From Antennarius striatus (taxonomy: Eukaryota > Chordata > Actinopteri > Lophiiformes > Antennariidae): a stretch of 64,000 bases of DNA. The position numbers and the translations under genes were made by a program. The stretch covers positions 16,691,001-16,755,000 of the forward strand of contig NC_090782.1 of assembly GCF_040054535.1 (NCBI RefSeq), in the 5' to 3' direction. Below are positions 1 through 35,746 of the stretch, piece by piece. The first letter of the stretch is position 1; each line of letters begins with the position of its first letter. The notes under the pieces were generated by a model. That model was not told the DNA's origin. It made no database searches and worked only from the letters and a program-made list of their open reading frames with translations.

Positions 1-840
1 AATACACATCACACTTATTTTCTGCAAATTTTTCCCTTTTCAGGAGCTACAATTTTTTTTCATTCTGTAAAGGGGCATGTAATTCCGACGTTAATGACAA
101 CATTGAGAAACTTCTAGTTGCAGTTACAATGCTTTGGACCGCTAACCTGAACCGAGAAACTCAGTTATGCGTGGAACTGAATTACCGATTCAAAGTATTT
201 TGGATCAGCGAGGCCAACTGGTTCCTTTCACTCCGGTGTAGTGGGAGGGGAGAGCTTTGTATATGTCTCATTTAAAGTAATCAGAGCCAATAGGAGAGAA
301 AGGGCATTGATTCAGCATGTCAGTAGCAGCTGAATGCTTCGGAAACAGAGCTCTTTAAAGTCTGTCAAGCTGCCACTGTAGAGACCTCATCAGGGCCAGG
401 AAAGAACCTGATGGAGGTCAGCTTGTAGGACTTTTATCTGTAGGTCCCCGACTTCAGCTTACCCACCTAATAATGTTCAGAATTAACTTTGTCAGTTACT
501 CTCAAGGCAAATGAGTTCACCAGGTAGTGTAGTGGTCTCTTTCTACAAAGCCATAATCCCATCCAGTAGTTTTACTCTTTCTGTCAGGTCTGCTGTGCTG
601 CTCGGCAGTCCAGTCATCACACTAATAGTAACACATCACTGTCCAGATGTGATATTAGTATGATGAAACTGCTGGCAGAGTAGCTCTGGGACTGATGTTT
701 TGGCACACGAATGAAAGTCCTGCTAGATTGATTGATCTTTTTTGTTTGTCTTGTTGAGTGGGCCAGGCCAACTTCTTGTCAGGGCAAGAAACGTTTCCCA
801 GTCAATTCTTTGCAGTAATGTGGTCCAGTTCTCTCCCCAA

Positions 841-917
841 CTCTGCCCCACCCCCCACCCCCTATTCTCCCAACCTCCTCCACCCCTCCTCCTCTTCCTC
901 TCTCCCTCTTTCTCTCC
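841..917 (+). repeat. Polypyrimidine low-complexity tract
   Basis: An almost unbroken run of C and T, with short CCCCACCCC and CTCCTCC blocks. Such one-strand pyrimidine tracts can adopt triplex (H-DNA) structure, but nothing here shows that it does. Confidence 0.7.
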
Positions 918-1575
918 AATAGATCTGAATTCAGCACCACTGCTATAAACCCAACATTGAATGCATATGCAGAAGCATTATTATTAGGATCACCTCTGGA
1001 TGTTTTTGCTTGGCCAGATATGCATTTATTGTATGTCAAATAATGACATGATATGGAGAGTTTTGAAGTATTGAGAAACATTTATTTATTTTTTTAAATT
1101 ATTAATTTTACTGGCCATAAATGAGGTTCTTATTTTTTTATGTTTTGTTTTCTGTATTTAAATATAATTACATATAATAAAATATTTTTAGCAAGTATTT
1201 ATGCTTACAATTGAATAATTTACCTTAAAGACAAAAGTGAATGAAAAAGTTTAACAAAGTGGGATATACAGTAGCTCTGATTGATACTGAGGTGATAAAA
1301 TGTCAGTTTGTCAGACAATGATTTAAAAAGTGCAATTTTCAATTCACCTTCTGTCTGTCTGTTTGGCTCTGAATGATTGTCTGATGTAACAGAGAATAAG
1401 GAAACTTCCTTATTTCTTTCTTGGGCTGACAAGTTTTCGGAATATTTTCGTTGTACGACTGATAAAATGAAAAGTCATTCACATCTTTGTTTTTTCATGT
1501 TTAGATTATTTAATTAACTTGCACTATTAATAATCATTCATCAATTCCCCGTCAAATACCCGCTTTGTCTGCTGT

Positions 1576-1662
1576 CATGGGTCAAGGAGTGCCAGAGCCT
1601 GTCACAGCCGACTGGGGGCGTGAGGTAGGGTACACACCGGGCCTGACGCCAGTGCACCGCGG
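1576..1662 (+). repeat. Old interspersed-repeat remnant (SINE/LINE tail type)
   Basis: The stretch resembles the widespread fish repeat segment that reads roughly 'gagcctgtcacagc...gactgggggcgtgaggt...gggtacacaccggg...cgccagtgcaccgcgg'. It is more GC-rich than the AT-rich flanks. No terminal repeats or target-site duplication were found, so it is a diverged fragment. Related pieces lie near 38255 and 44912. Family assignment is from memory of the pattern only. Confidence 0.4.
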
Positions 1663-4600
1663 AATAATTATTACAATTACTATTATTATTACAATTACAA
1701 TTATTTTTACTATTATTATACATCTAAATGTTTAACAATTTCTTGAATGGGAAAATCTTCTGCCAAAATTCCAATAAAAAATAATTTCTTAATGTGTTTT
1801 TATTTTTATTTTTTATTTCGCTTCTTACTGAGCCGTTAAATAAACTGTGCCAGGTAGAGCTAAGTAAATAAGAATCTCTTTGGACTTTGCTTTTAAAAGA
1901 TTGAGTAGTTTTGTTTGGATTCTTCATCTATCCAAGGGTTTTTAACATGAACAAATATACAAGAACATTTGGGATTACTGCTTTTCACAAACAGGGTGCT
2001 TTTCTAACAATCAATTTTGAGATGACATGCACAATGTTAGCAGTGGACTGTATCTTGAAAAAAAATATACTCAACGGTAATAAAATGCGCTCAAGCTACA
2101 AAAAGGTCAACTGGTTGTGGCTACCTTGCTGTCAACCTCCCCACCAGGTATCAAAGCCTGCAGGATTTACTACATGTGAGACACTCTAATTTAATTGGTG
2201 TGGAATGCAATATTTTGAGTTTCCCCATTTCCTTAACATTTAATCACACTCTGGTATCGGAAACCTGAAGACCCAGGGCTGCAGTTCATTATACATTGCA
2301 TAGAGATTGTGTCATAATTGCGTCCCATCCAAAAACATAATCAGTTTAACCTCTCTACTGAGCCAGATCAGTTTACTAATACATCAGGATAGGTGAAGCT
2401 TGGGTGTCCAGGGTCTCCATCATGTTCAAGATGCTGTTGCTTAGAATCAAACCCTCCAGACTTTTAGAGTTTCCCCTGGTTGTCCACCGTCATGCATCGT
2501 GTGCATTGTGGAGGCGTACTTAACCATTTGTTTGCAAAAGTCAAACAGATAATTATAGCTGAAATATGTTTGTGGCATTTAAGGAGACAGAGACATAATG
2601 CGTCCTTTCTTCTTTGAGAATACCGTCTTCTCCCACTCCTCACATTCACACACTGGGCTCTTTTTGTACCCAGTTACAATTTGTGCCACAGTTGCCTCTC
2701 TGCAAACATGCCCACCAAACTGGTCAGTTGGTTGTGTGTGTGTGCTGTGTATGTGTTGAGCTAAGGTAAATCTCTGGGAGCATCCAGATGTTTGTTTTTG
2801 TTTTTTGCTGACTTGTCAGATGGCAATGCATACAACCGAGTCCAGAGGAACATCCACCCCTGGCTGCCTTCACATCGCCCACCAACCAAGCAAACAAGAG
2901 GAACATTTATACACACTGGGACCACTTCTGTCTGCCACACCACAACTCCAGAACGACAGTATACCTCCGCCCAGGCAGACCCCACCACACCTCAGCGTAC
3001 AAAGCAAGACCTGCAGCTTAAAGTGTGTGTGCCGCACTCTCTCTACTATATATATATTGAGGGTATATATATACATATATACATATAATACAAGAAACCG
3101 AATTGCTACCGTACAAAATAAACACAGAGAAATATGGATAAATTATGTAGTGAAAGATGTGTTTATGTTAAGGTGTCAAGTTTAAATTATGCACTGCTGC
3201 GTTCTGTGGTTGGTGTGCCGGACTTAATTTGTATGTTTGAGAAACTTTGTGAAGGCTGGAAGAAACGGTGCCAGACAGTCAATTCAGCCGCACTGATGTC
3301 ATCCCAGAAAATGACATTATTGCCCAGAATTCATCACAGGGCATTGTGTATGACAAGTGATGTGGTATGTACTGAATGCGGACTTGAGTTAAGAGCATTT
3401 TTGAAGCATTAGCAGAGCCGTTTCGCACACAGCTCGAGTGTTTGTTGCAAGTCGACCAAGCTTTCCAAGGCCCGTGTAGAGCAGTTGTGTGTGTTTACAC
3501 TGTCAAGACCTTCAGCGTGTTTTCAAATGCCCACCACAGAGTGAAAGAGTGGAGAGAGATCCAAATGGAAAGTAGAAAATTCAAGTGTGGATTATTTCAA
3601 GAAATCGCACAGACATCAATATAACCTTTACCAAACTCACATCAGCAGTAATTAACAAGAGATGGGACTGAAGAGGCAACACTTGTTCTAAAACATAGGG
3701 AAATATAAGGACATGAGACAGAATTTTCTTATTCTATTATTGTGTGACACGCTAGAACCAGCTCTACTGAGACTTTCACATATAAACTTGTATTTACCTT
3801 TACTTCATAGTGTCATTCATACCCAATCATCTTTTAATTTTCTCCAGAAAGAAGCCCACTCGCTTATTATTCACCTCTAAAAACATCTGCTTCACATCCA
3901 GTTGGGTCAGCTTTGGAATTAGTTGTACATCATTGTAAAAAAAAAAGTTTATGTGAGGTTTAGAACCCGAATGGTTGAGTAGAAGTAAGAATCCTTTAAG
4001 TCAGCACATATCCTTTTGTTTTGTCTCCGTTCTAACAGCCATCGTTCGTACTGTGCCGAGTAACAGCTGTCATTTGTGTAGGCTGAGCTGCATCCTTGGC
4101 ATATCTTTCATTTTGAAAGGCATCGAGTCAAAAAAATTTACATTACAAGTCATGCATGATTTAAAGAACAGACAGGAAATACATATTGTATATTGGAAAA
4201 ATGTGTAGTAATGCGACTGCTCTAACGGGCTAATTGAGTAAGGACCAGGCTGAGACTCGCATTACAGCTAACATAAACATATGTCTGATGAAAATTTTGA
4301 AGGAAATATTCCATGAATATGAAAACCTTTACTTAAGAGAATGCCAATGAATAGCCGAGCCTCAGGATTTTTGCAGATGGCGAGCCGCTCCAATCTGCCG
4401 TAATTGCCCAGGAATGAGGAGTGGTTTTGTACTCAAGCAAATGTATTTTCCTATATGCCAGCGGGCACAGACATGTTAGTGTGGCCTGAATTATTGAATA
4501 TGAACTGAGAGCTATATACTAAAATGTGGTGAATTGATTTATTGAGATGTGAATGGATAGTGATGTGTCGACTGCAAACGCCCGAGCTGTGACTCGACTT

Positions 4601-7600
4601 GACACATCCAATGTCTAGAGGAGTCTGATATGTTCCAACCAGCCGTATCCACATTGCTGGAAACTGCAGTCCGAAAGCCGCAGAGAGCACAAAGAACACA
4701 ATCTTGGTATGCTGGCATACTCCAGAGAACAAATCTCGGGGCACCATGGCATCCCAGTTGCACCACATATCTTGGGCAGCTGCTTTTTCCTCCAGAAGGC
4801 TTTGCGGTCAGGTCTGTCTCCAGAGGGTTGCATAAACACATTCTCTTCCCCTAAACCCTGGGTTGGTGTTGATCACAATGCCATGTTGAGCTATTGTTTA
4901 ATTCTGTTGGCATGTTTTCCGTCTGAATTCTGCAGAGGTCTTGGCGTTTAGGTGTTTGTCTTGGCTAAGTAATGTGACTTTTTCAGTGTTTTATTGTCAT
5001 CATGTCAGACTTAGAGCCACCTAGTGTGTTCAGTTTTAGATGTGAGCCTTTAGACAGCTGTATCAGCTCTTTTCTTGACTATTAAGATAGAAGAACACCA
5101 TGTATATTAGGGTGTCACATGAAATCATGAAATCTGTTGGGCAACACTGAAACCTACAACTGCCTTATCGTCTGAAATCACTGAATGCGAATTTAGTAAA
5201 GACGTGTGATTGTATTTAGTAGGAAATACAATTACCTAGAAATATTGCATTAAAGTACTTTGACCTTGTTAGAATTCAGCTGCTGGCAATGTATGTGCCT
5301 AGATTTTTCTTTTTTAGGTCTATGTCCAAAGATGCCAATTCCTCCAGTACCACTAGCCCCAATAGACCAAAATAGAACACAATCAAGACATGTCTTTTGA
5401 GTGAGTAATATGACACGTTATGCATTTTTTAGACAATTTTCCCCGAAGGACAAATAAAATCACGAAAGAGGTAGACAGAGTATGTTAAAGTAGAAAGAGT
5501 CTTTCCTTGTTAGAGATTTAAGGCTGACACAAACTTGAAGAAGCTAGACAGAAGGGAAAATAATAGACGAGGATTTGAGGATACAAGCCAGTCATCACAG
5601 GAATTCTATAACTAAAATAACACAATATAAAAAAGTAACATAAAACAAATAAAGTTGGATCAATTGATCATAATGTTCCTCCCATTATTGCCTGCTGCTG
5701 AATCCATTCCCATCGTCCCCCTGAATTGCAGCTGAGTTATGGAGTGGGTTGAGGTACACAACACCTCATTGTGGCGCCGGAGCAACAGGAGCTCACTGGC
5801 AGAACGACGTAAAAGAGAGAACGCGAGAGTGAGAATCGAGGCAGGTGTGAGTGAAAGATGCTGGACAGATTGAAGGCCGAGTGTCAGAGGATGCCGTAGC
5901 CCACAGCCCCGTCACACAGGATCCCGCATTGACAGCCAGTAACACCAGTCCAGGCGCCGGCTCAGAACACAGATCATGTTTAGTATTTTCATTGTGTAAC
6001 CCCAGTCTGTCTTTTTCATGGCAGGTTCAGATTTCGTGAATGGGTTCATAATTAATGGCTTGATGGTTACTAATGGCCGTGGCACTAGAAGGTTTGTGTT
6101 CCACTATAACTAGCCATTATAAATGGTTAGGATTCATAGTGGGAATAACACACTGTCTGGACATAAAGTGGGGTGACTTTTTTAGAAGGCTTTCACAAAA
6201 TGAGAGGTCGCAGGATTGAGTGTCTCCTCAATAAACCAAACACTCCAACCATAACCATTATAACCACTGGATTATACATACAGTTGCAAACGAATCTTTC
6301 TTACTGCCTTGCAAGAATGAAGCCTTTTGTCTGTTTTCCAAAAGAGCACAAATATCTCCTCTTGGATGTTTTATTTATAAAATAAAGCTGATGATCTCAT
6401 TTTTTATGTTACTGCAAACTTATGACAGCAATCTTACCATGGCAAACATGTCCTCAACACTTCCAACATGAATATTATCACACTGAAGAAAGAGTTGCAA
6501 AAACATGGTTACATTGAGCGGAAAATAATCAATGTTTGCTTTTTTAACAAGACTATAGTAGAAATAAAATTTCCTATGCTAAATCAAATAAGAACACCAT
6601 GATATAAACCAGGAAATTGTGTCAATAACACTGTTTTTTCACAGCAGCAGAGTTGTTAAGAATTATTTCCACAGCTTTATTTATTTCATTTTTCCCCTTG
6701 CAGTGCATTGCTAAAGAGGATCCCTCTCAGGCACAGCTAGTAAAACGGAAAAACGCTTGTTCCACTCCTGTCGCATAGCAGTGGCCAAATATCCTCCAAA
6801 CACTCCATCATGTCTGAATAACAACCATTATGCAATATTGATGTAAAGAGACCCTAAGTGTGCTTGCAAGCCAAAATACTATTTTTTAACTGATAAATGA
6901 AGCCAATAATCTGTTAAATTATATGTCTGAAGAGCGCTTGACAGTGTAGTTGTGCAATCTGCTGCTGTGTTTCTGGGTCTGCCGCATCCAAATACTGTCT
7001 TCTCTCCCTGAGCAGCAATGATACGGATGTTTGTTAGGAGCAGAGTGTGTTCCTGAGAGAGCTGTTCAGCTCCAATTGTTCACACACTTGAATATGTATG
7101 TGTGAAAATTGCTTCTTGACGCCCATGCTTAGATTAGTGTGCTGGAGCGATGGAGGAGTCAAGCTAGAAATCAGAAGTCTTCCCTGTCAGTCCGCTGAGT
7201 CTCTTTGAGAATGTGACCTTGTTTTCCTTTTTCCTTAACCTGGTGAACCGCTAAACCCTGGGCTGCCTGGTTAAAGAGGAAATCACATCTTAGCTCTCTA
7301 ATCTGATGCAGGGCTGCAGAGCTGGTATACATTTGAATGACAGCTTCAGAATCAGGTTAAATGCTTCCATGAAGCCTCGCTAGTTCGTTGTGAAGTCAGG
7401 CTCGCACTCAGCCAGGCCTCCGTGGCAAGAATAGGGGCTCAGCTCCACCGCTACATTTCCTCCTCAATCTTCAGCAAACAGTCCGTGAGAGGGACAAAAC
7501 AGCTGCTCCAGCTCATTATGGTGTACAGCCTCATTTATCCATCATAGCAATGCTTCCTGTTGTGCCATCCACATAGTTTTTAATCCGGCCCCCAAACTAT

Positions 7601-9709
7601 TCAGGCGTGAGTGCACAATGGCTGTTAAGAACAATTTCTTCAGTCATTTACATGACTACTTCCTCCCACCAATTTATCAGCTGAGCTTTTTGTTCCTTCG
7701 CATCTGGACAACACTCCCTCGTGTTTACTCATTTGCTGTGTCTTCTCATATCTAACCATTAATAAATCAAGGCTTCTCAAAAATTAAGCAAAGTGCAAAA
7801 GATGGGGAAGAACAGATGTTTCATGAGAAAACAATGAGTCTGAGTGTGAATTCATTTGACTCCTGCTTAAAGAAAATGAAAAAAAAAAAGAAAAGTCCAC
7901 TCACAACTTTGAGACTGGCTGCTAAAAGGGTCCTGCTACGCAGTGGAAATGATATATGTAAACTATGTAATGCGAATGTTTTAGCAAAGCTGTGTTTAAT
8001 TTTGTATCCTGACGAAGCGCATGAGAAACCTGCCTCTCCTTAGCTGTCTCGTTGAATCATATGGATATAATTTCATCCATTTACGTTTTTCTGCTCTTTG
8101 CTGTGGTTGCCACAGGGCATTTGGAAGCAGGCAGATTAAATGCACATGTTCCTCCCATCCACAGCCAGGGCTCTCTGCTGTTCCACAGTCTTCCCTGCAA
8201 AGAGATCTTGAAGTGTTGGTGGTTTTCCTCATTGGTCAGGACAGAAAAAAAGACGTCCTTGTGATAAACCAACCCATGCCCTCAAATCGTTTTTTTTATC
8301 CTTAAAAACTTGCACAAGCTTCTTTGAGCATTGCCGCTTGTTTTCCGTTATGAGCGTCAGGCCCGGCTGTAAAGTCAGATGTATTAAACTAATCATAGTG
8401 GAAATCGGGTGGAGACATCTAGTGTAGGGGCCCCTCTGAACAAGTAAATAGTAAATTTTATTTCACTAAGCAGTTGGACGGCTGAATCCATCTAATCATC
8501 ATTAGTCAGAGGCCTGATATGCCGTTACTGTGAAGGGCCAGGGAGATTTGTCAGAGCTGATGGAGATTCTTGTACAGAAACGCTTAACTGTCAGGAGTGA
8601 AAATCTTGGAGGATATTTCTAACACAGCTTCTGTAGGTTGTGACCTCGGCTGCAAGAACTCTGTCAAGTTCTTTGCCATAAAGAAGAACCTCTTCACCTC
8701 CCACCTTAAATCTGAGTCTCTAGTCTCCGTATCTCTGTAATAACACCAAAAGAGATTCTGTAAGTGCAGAAATGTCCAATTTTTCAGAGCAAAAAACCTG
8801 TAGGTTATTTAAAAGACTTCTACAGGTTGTGACCTCAACTGCATGGGCTGTTTTCAATTTCTTTCCAAAGCGAAGAAGGGTCTTCTTGCTGGGATTCTGT
8901 CCTCTTTCTGTGTTTTGTTTCTTACACCAGTCAGCTTTCTGTGCACGTCGGTAGCAATACATCCCTCCATAATGGCTGGTTTGTTTTCATCATACGCAGA
9001 TTCTGCTACAGGCTAATGACCCACTGTATGTGAGGAGGGCCGCACACTGCTGTCTTTTAGCTCTTCTCCCCGCCAGTCAGGAATCATTTCCCATGAAGCC
9101 CTCAGGTGCACCACACCTCTGCTATCCTGAATGCATTGGCCATAATCTGTCCGTTGTGATCAGCTGCCTGTCCGCTCTTTCAAACCGCTCTAACACCCTT
9201 CAGCCATGTCAAGACCCCGCTGTCATCCCGAATGTTTACCGAGCTACTGCCCCCCACCCACCCAACCATGAGCGAGATGGTGTCACACGGGGCTCACATC
9301 CCTCCACGCTGCCAGCTCTGCTAACCCTGATCTGACGCTTTGCCAGGGAGGAAAACTAAACATGTTTAAAGCAATTAATGTGATTAGTGCTGCCTAAACT
9401 GTTTTCATAGATAATATCAAAGGTAAAGTCACTCCTGTGTCAGAAGCCTCAGCCTTCAACACTCTGATTATGCCACTTTAACCTACATGCTCATTACTTT
9501 CTAAGCAGTTTAAAAGATAGGCAGCTCCTTATGGATGATGTAGGGATCTGTCATCCAACGTAAGCAATGCTGTGTTTTCACTGTAAAGCACTGCCTCAGA
9601 CATTCAGGTGCTGACAATCCATGATCTCACTGAAAGAAGTAACGTAACCCAGCATCTCCTTTAGGATTAAGCCTTTCATGCAGTGTTCTGGGTAATGTCC
9701 ATGCATATG

Positions 9710-10590
9710 CAGCGGTACCTCTACTTACGAAATTAATTGGTTCTGGAAGAAATTACGTAAGTAGAAAATTACGTAAGTAAAGACGCGTTTTCCATGCAAA
9801 TGCCCTAATCCATTCCAAGCCCACAAATTTAGATTATTACACAATAAATGAGGGTTGTGCATAACGTAAAAAACAAAGAATAAAGAATAATAATGAAGGT
9901 CATTTACCTTTTAACAGCTGTCCCTATTGTTTTTTGCCCTCTTTGGTTCATCGCTCCTATCTCACGATGCCGAACAACAGAGTGAATTCCAGTCCTCCTT
10001 CTGAACTTCTCCAACCACCCACACAATGCCTTAAACTCCTCAAACTTCCTTTTGTTTTAATAACGTGGTGATTGTAGATTCATTATGGCCATATTCTTTG
10101 GCGAGATCAACCAAACGCATCCCTTTTTTGTGCTTTTCTATGATCTCTTGCTTTGTTTGTACGGACAAAAAAACTCGTTTTTTCGTCTTTTCCTCTTTTC
10201 TCCGTCACTTTCTTGGGGTCCATAGCGAATACGTACTGACAAAGTTACCGGTATATTTGTGCAAAACTATCAGACTACCTCACGGGTCGAGTGTTAAATG
10301 CCGAAGACACTACAAAAGTACCGATCTAGCTCCACACAGAGGTGGAGTGACATCCCTCTTAGCCAATGGGATGCCAGGAAGATACGTAATAGGTAATAGC
10401 CAATGGCAGAGCAGCTATGAGAATGTTGCGTTCAGGAACCTGTGGGAGATTCGAGTATCAGCCGATACTGTGTTTTTACATTATGTAAATCGAAATTTCT
10501 TTCCTAAGTAGAGGTAATATTTTCCTGCTGAGAAATTTCGTAAGTAGAAAATTTCGTAAGTAAAGACATTTGTAAGTAGAGGTATCACTG
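9710..10590 (-). mobile_element. Tigger/pogo-like DNA transposon, degenerate (TIR ...TACCTCTACTTACGAAA)
   Basis: The right end reads GTAAGTAGAGGTATCACTG followed by TA. The left end is the diverged inverted copy, starting CAGCGGTACCTCTACTTACG, so the element has terminal inverted repeats of the CAGTGATACC type typical of Tigger/pogo elements that insert at TA. The left target TA appears mutated to TG. On the - strand, around 10215 down to 10045, broken frames encode a lysine-rich start and then a helix-turn-helix-like piece (IIEKHKKGMRLVDLAKEYG). That piece matches the psq/CENP-B-type N-terminus of Tigger transposases. Stops and frameshifts make it inactive. Subterminal repeats of 'acgtaagtagaaaa' occur near both ends. 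Confidence 0.75.
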
Positions 10591-12030
10591 TACAGTGTTC
10601 TGACTACTGAGTTCCCAGCAGGCAGTAAAACCTCTCTGCTTGTACGCCTTCCAAGGTAATAATACGCTAAACACAATTAATACTAACTTCCTCCATAGAC
10701 CCGTAGCTGTAATTTAGCCTCGACTTTACGTTGCTGAAAAGAAAGTAATGAAAGATTGTTTCATTTGGCACGTCTATAACAACCTTGTTTGTTTTCCAAA
10801 CTAAAGTGCTGCCAGCCATATTTCAGTAGTCGGCAGGGTCCATGTCTGTCATGGCTGGTAGTGTCGATGTTCCTATGCACTGACATTTTTATTAAACTTT
10901 CCCACCATTGTCACACACAAAAACCATAGAAAACAGTCAAGTGAGTGCAATGAGATCTTTTAAAGACAGTTTTCATGGTCGTACGTGTGGTCGTGCTTTA
11001 CAATCGCCTGTCTCTTTGTGACTCTGGTTGTCCTGTCTGGGCGTGTTGATATGCATTTGTCCCGATTATATCAGTTTCAGCCACACAACACAGCAAACGG
11101 GTCCAAACAAAGCTGATCAAATTTTTTTGGACTGTGTATCAAGTCTGCTTTTGTTTCCAGTTGAAATTTTTCTTGGTGTTGTTTTTGTGTTTGATTTGGT
11201 ATATCTTAATTATCAGACATTTGATAAGTGATACAGAAAATAAAGAAGAGTTATAAAATTGATATTTGATACTGAGTTGTGTGATGCTCAAGATAAGGTA
11301 TGTAAATATGCAGGAATGGCATACATCTACATTAAATATCTCCAAGTGTTTGACATGGTAATTGGTTGTAAACATAAAGCGTGCTATCACGGTGACGGGT
11401 TGGTTTTGAGGTTTCACAAATTCTGTCAGTACTATGCAGCCATAATCGGACAGATTAAGACTGTCTCACTGAGCCACACAGGAACATACACCCACAGATC
11501 AAGATGGTCATCCAACACGACTCTACCATGACTGGCTTAGGTTTCACCTTTATTAAATGGAGCCTCGGTGAATAGAAGGTCCTGCCTGTGCTGTGTGAGT
11601 GAATGAAGGAGACCAGGGATGAGTATAGAGCCTACATGAAGCTGAAGGCCCATTAGAAGAATACTGTCACTCTCTCCTTAGCTGTAACCCAAGCTGCAGG
11701 CTTCACTAAAGATCAGGGCACAATGAGGCGCAGCAGCAAACACCCCGACTGAGCCCTTTATAAGAAACAGGTCTGAAGTCGGGGTCATCGCTTTGTGCTT
11801 TCAATAGCCTGGCGCTCCATTTCCCAAGGTATGCTGTTGACATAGAATCAAACATTTTTTTTATCCATTCTTCAAGGCAAATAGCATTTATCAAAAATAC
11901 AATCCCATCTTAAAATCTCTTTATATATAAACTTTTTTATTCATTCAAAAATGGCTATAAACACTGCAACTTTAATTATTATTTGATTCTTGCAGTCTGG
12001 ATAACGACATTCTGTTTTTATAACTCCATT

Positions 12031-12136
<106 letters not shown>

Positions 12137-13013
12137 GCTGGGAACATTTTTAATAAGTGAATGAAGGGATGGATAATGTAAAATGAGAAATAGCTGCATG
12201 ACACCAATCTGGGGTAGATATAAGCAACATTGAGCACTTCCCATACTTCTATATGTGTACAGTTGATTACACACTGTCCTTCTAGGGGTCTTGACATGGA
12301 CAAGCCTTATCATCCAATCAGCTATGTTTTCCGCATAAGAGCAGGAGTGTACATGTGAGAAGCCTCATGTAACATTAATGTGTTAACAAATCTGTGGTGT
12401 TCATTGGCTGAGTGCTTTGGATCAAATGGGCCAAGCTGGGTCGGATATGAGCTTGTTTACAGCCACTGTCACTTGTCAGTCTAATGCACAATACACAGCA
12501 GAACACTTATCTCATGCTATGCATTACAGCCCATTAACCGCCACTGTACAGTACACTCTGGTTTCCCCTGAAATTTACATGCTGCTTTAGCCCTGAGGCA
12601 GGTGCAGAGTGTGGCTCTACCAGTTCTACCAAAGGTTCTGCAATTAGCTGCATAATTCAGGAGCGATGGAAAACAAAAACTTGGGATTATACTACCCAGG
12701 TTCTTGAACTTCTCACTTTTCCAAAGCTGATAATGTGTTGCCAAGTAAACTCCTCAGGCTGTGTGAGCGATCAAGGGCCTGAAGCAAAGAGTCACAGACC
12801 TTTAAAGAGCCCACATTGTACCAAGAGTTTCCAGCTTTATGATGATTAATCGTAAAGCTGGAAAATGTTTGTGTAATAGTGTATTTGTGGTTTCATGTTT
12901 GTGTGCATGCATGTGGTGCGGAGTGTGGTTGACTGTGTGTGTGTGTGTGTGTGTGTGCGCATCTGTGTGCTCATACATTCCTATGTGTCTGTCCTGTTTT
13001 CCATTCTCACCAG

Positions 13014-34084
<21,071 letters not shown>

Positions 34085-35746
34085 AGCAACACTGGAGCAG
34101 GACGCGCTTCACCATACCTGCTTTATATACTGCAGTCCAGCTACGGCTACATCCGGTCAGATCACACGCTCCTCTTGCTTCCTTTGTTTCATACAAAGTG
34201 AGGGTCATGAGAAACCACAATCATTTCTACATTATTTTGAGCTGTCAGGTCTATGAGAAACCAACAAGATGGAAAACAATGGACACCACAACGTTTGGAA
34301 ATCAGTTTAGTTCTCATCAACGTGGTTAATTTACTTACCCGTCTTAGCTGAATGATCATGATATAAATTCCTCTCATGTGTTCAGTCCAGGTAGGTAAGA
34401 AAAGTGGTCTGAGGGGTCCTTTTTAGCTGACCACTTACAACAAGTCTGTCTCATCACTGGTTGGTCTTTGCGGTGTGACCAGTTTGACCAAAAATTATAT
34501 TACTCGGCCTGAATCAGTTGAAGAAATTTAGGAAAAACCTAAAGAATTAATAATAAAACAAGCAAAGACTGCAGTATTATCTGCTTCTCTATTCTGTTAA
34601 ATGGTTTTTCATTTTGTCCTCTGTGGAAATGGAGAGAGAAAAATGAGGTCATAGTGATGTCATCAGGATTAACAGGAACTTGGTTGAGACTTATGATCAG
34701 AAAACCTGTGTTATGAATTTGTTATAGTGGTATTTTAATATGAGGGCATTTAAGGTGCTGCAGGGCTCTCCTTAAAGTCGTTGTCACATTTTTTAAAACA
34801 CTGACCCATTTAGATATAGCAAACTTTTGGCCATTCTAAGATTTACAGTCAATTCAGCTTTATGAAAGTCCAATACTGCATCACTGGAAGGCTTGTGACT
34901 CTTCACATTCATTTTGTGACTCTGTATGTGTTCCCCCAACCCCAGGTTACAAACAACTGGGTTTGAGGGTATTTTGATATGATATATTAAAAATCACTAT
35001 TTACACACTTAAACGAAAGATTATAAGAGTCAAAGAATTACGAAACATGTATAATTTTCTTTTTATTAATGTAAAAACTGAGCGTACCTCTCAGTCATTC
35101 ACACATCAATACACTCCATTTGCTCAGAAAGACATTTGGCAGAGAGTTCTTCATTAACTGAGAATCGGGCTAATGCTGTAGCTAAGATATGTATACAGTG
35201 CAACCTGATCAAGCTTCCATATGCTGTTTTTCAGTATTAATATATAAACTTCATCCATCCTAAATTGAAATACAATGCCTTCTCTCTCTTTTTCATGTGT
35301 TTTTTCTATGATCTACATCTGTCAATCTATTTTTACGCTGAAGTGTAGAAAAGAATATATCATTTTGCTGTGTTAAAAAAGTTTGTTAAGTGCATTTCTT
35401 TATGGATTTATCTCTGGAGGATGGTTTGGACTCATTAATTCTGAAATAATACAGAGAAACCAACCTACTAATAATTATTATATTATGTGTATAAAATGTA
35501 CAGTTTGTTTACAAAAATCGTTTGAATGTCAGTTTTCAGCGTAATAAATAAAAAAACTGTCTTATCACACTTGTTTTGTTATTTTTGAAGGTAGGGCACC
35601 AATAGAAAATATTTCTAAACGTAGTTTAAACATATCAAGTATTTAAGGTGACATAATGAGTTTGACAGCTCGTTCTGAATGTTGAGGAGTGAATTCATAC
35701 TACGGGCATCTTGCTCCCTCCAGCGGTCAAGGATGAGTACTGCATC
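34085..35746 (+). other. glis1 3' untranslated region and glis1/elovl tail-to-tail gap
   Basis: After the glis1 TAG the sequence is AT-rich with no credible open frame up to the elongase stop codon on the other strand. The best + strand polyadenylation signal is AATAAATAAA at 35543, which would give a 3' UTR near 1.5 kb. The elongase 3' UTR must also lie here on the - strand, so the two transcripts may overlap. Confidence 0.55.
35543..35548 (+). promoter_or_regulatory. Candidate glis1 polyadenylation signal
   Basis: AATAAA, directly repeated as AATAAATAAA, about 1.46 kb after the glis1 stop and followed by a TG/T-rich stretch (CTTGTTTTGTTATTTTTG). Other AATAAA-like words occur earlier, so use of this one is inferred. 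Confidence 0.45.

Noticed and set aside
5851..6039. 62-codon frame in the glis1 upstream region, and other short frames in 1-13000
   Set aside because: No splice sites, motifs or family resemblance; composition is ordinary intronic.
10065..10511. 148-codon frame on the + strand
   Set aside because: It lies antisense inside the Tigger-like element at 9710-10590 and has no family resemblance.
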